In this document: positions 5,223-5,287 of the stretch, piece by piece
Numbering within the stretch: position 1 is the first letter of the stretch
Layout: every line of letters starts with the position of its first letter
Source of the DNA: Nitrospira sp. UBA5698
GTDB taxonomy: Bacteria > Nitrospirota > Nitrospiria > Nitrospirales > Nitrospiraceae
Direction: 5' to 3'
Assembly (NCBI GenBank): GCA_002420115.1
Contig: DIHK01000029.1
Location: forward strand, 1-5,287
DNA: 5,287 nucleotides
The notes under the pieces: generated by a model
The model's input: the letters and a program-made list of their open reading frames with translations, nothing else
The model's database searches: none
What the model was told of the DNA's origin: nothing
Translations under genes and position numbers: made by a program

Positions 5223-5287
5223 AACGGTGTGGGTTGCCCGCGCTTCAAGTACGCGATTGATCATCCTATTCAGCAGTAACTGTGCCT
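5220..5287 (-). CDS. C-terminal fragment of an upstream gene, product unknown (partial)
   Basis: A reading frame stays open from the right window edge to a TAA at 5220-5222. The last residues read AQLLLNRMINRVLEARATHTV, which looks like a charged amphipathic helix followed by a short tail. Only 22 codons are visible, so no family can be named. Support for it being real: its stop codon lies inside the ribosome binding site of the next gene, only 9 bases before that gene's ATG, which is the typical geometry of translationally coupled genes. Alternative: a chance open frame in an upstream leader; 22 codons without a stop is not rare. Confidence 0.45.
   Translation of the reverse strand, partial: AQLLLNRMINRVLEARATHTV

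Overview
The window is a run of co-directional genes, all read on the minus strand. Seven are complete, and the last codons of an eighth lie at the right edge. I see no tRNA, rRNA, CRISPR array, IS element or integrase. Coding is dense: gaps are 9 to 72 bases, and almost every start has a strong AAGGAGG-type ribosome binding site. Moderately high GC, a Tat-exported binding protein and the enzyme mix point to a free-living Gram-negative-type bacterium. My impression is Nitrospira or a relative, but this is inference from style, not proof.

In transcription order (right to left) the layout is: C-terminus of an unknown gene (5220-5287); AhpD-like carboxymuconolactone-decarboxylase-family protein with a Cys-rich tail (4641-5210); DsrE-family protein with three cysteines (4197-4571); a 43-base near-perfect inverted repeat (4143-4185); PNPOx-like flavin-binding protein (3527-4126); Tat-exported periplasmic substrate-binding protein of the LivK/AmiC type (2268-3512); small four-helix membrane protein of unknown function (1800-2222); alpha/beta hydrolase (913-1770); short-chain dehydrogenase/reductase (73-840). 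Bases 1-72 lie downstream of the last gene and show no clear gene or terminator.

The arrangement looks like one operon, possibly split into two expression levels by the hairpin after the DsrE gene. The first two products are thiol proteins (CxxC peroxidase-type fold, and a sulfur-relay-type fold). The third probably binds a flavin. The last two are general metabolic enzymes (ester, lactone or other hydrolysis; NAD(P)-dependent carbonyl/alcohol chemistry). A solute-binding protein without its permease or ATPase, and a small membrane protein, sit in the middle. A reasonable but unproven reading is a small-molecule sensing, uptake and detoxification or catabolism module with a thiol/flavin redox arm. 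No substrate can be read from the sequence.
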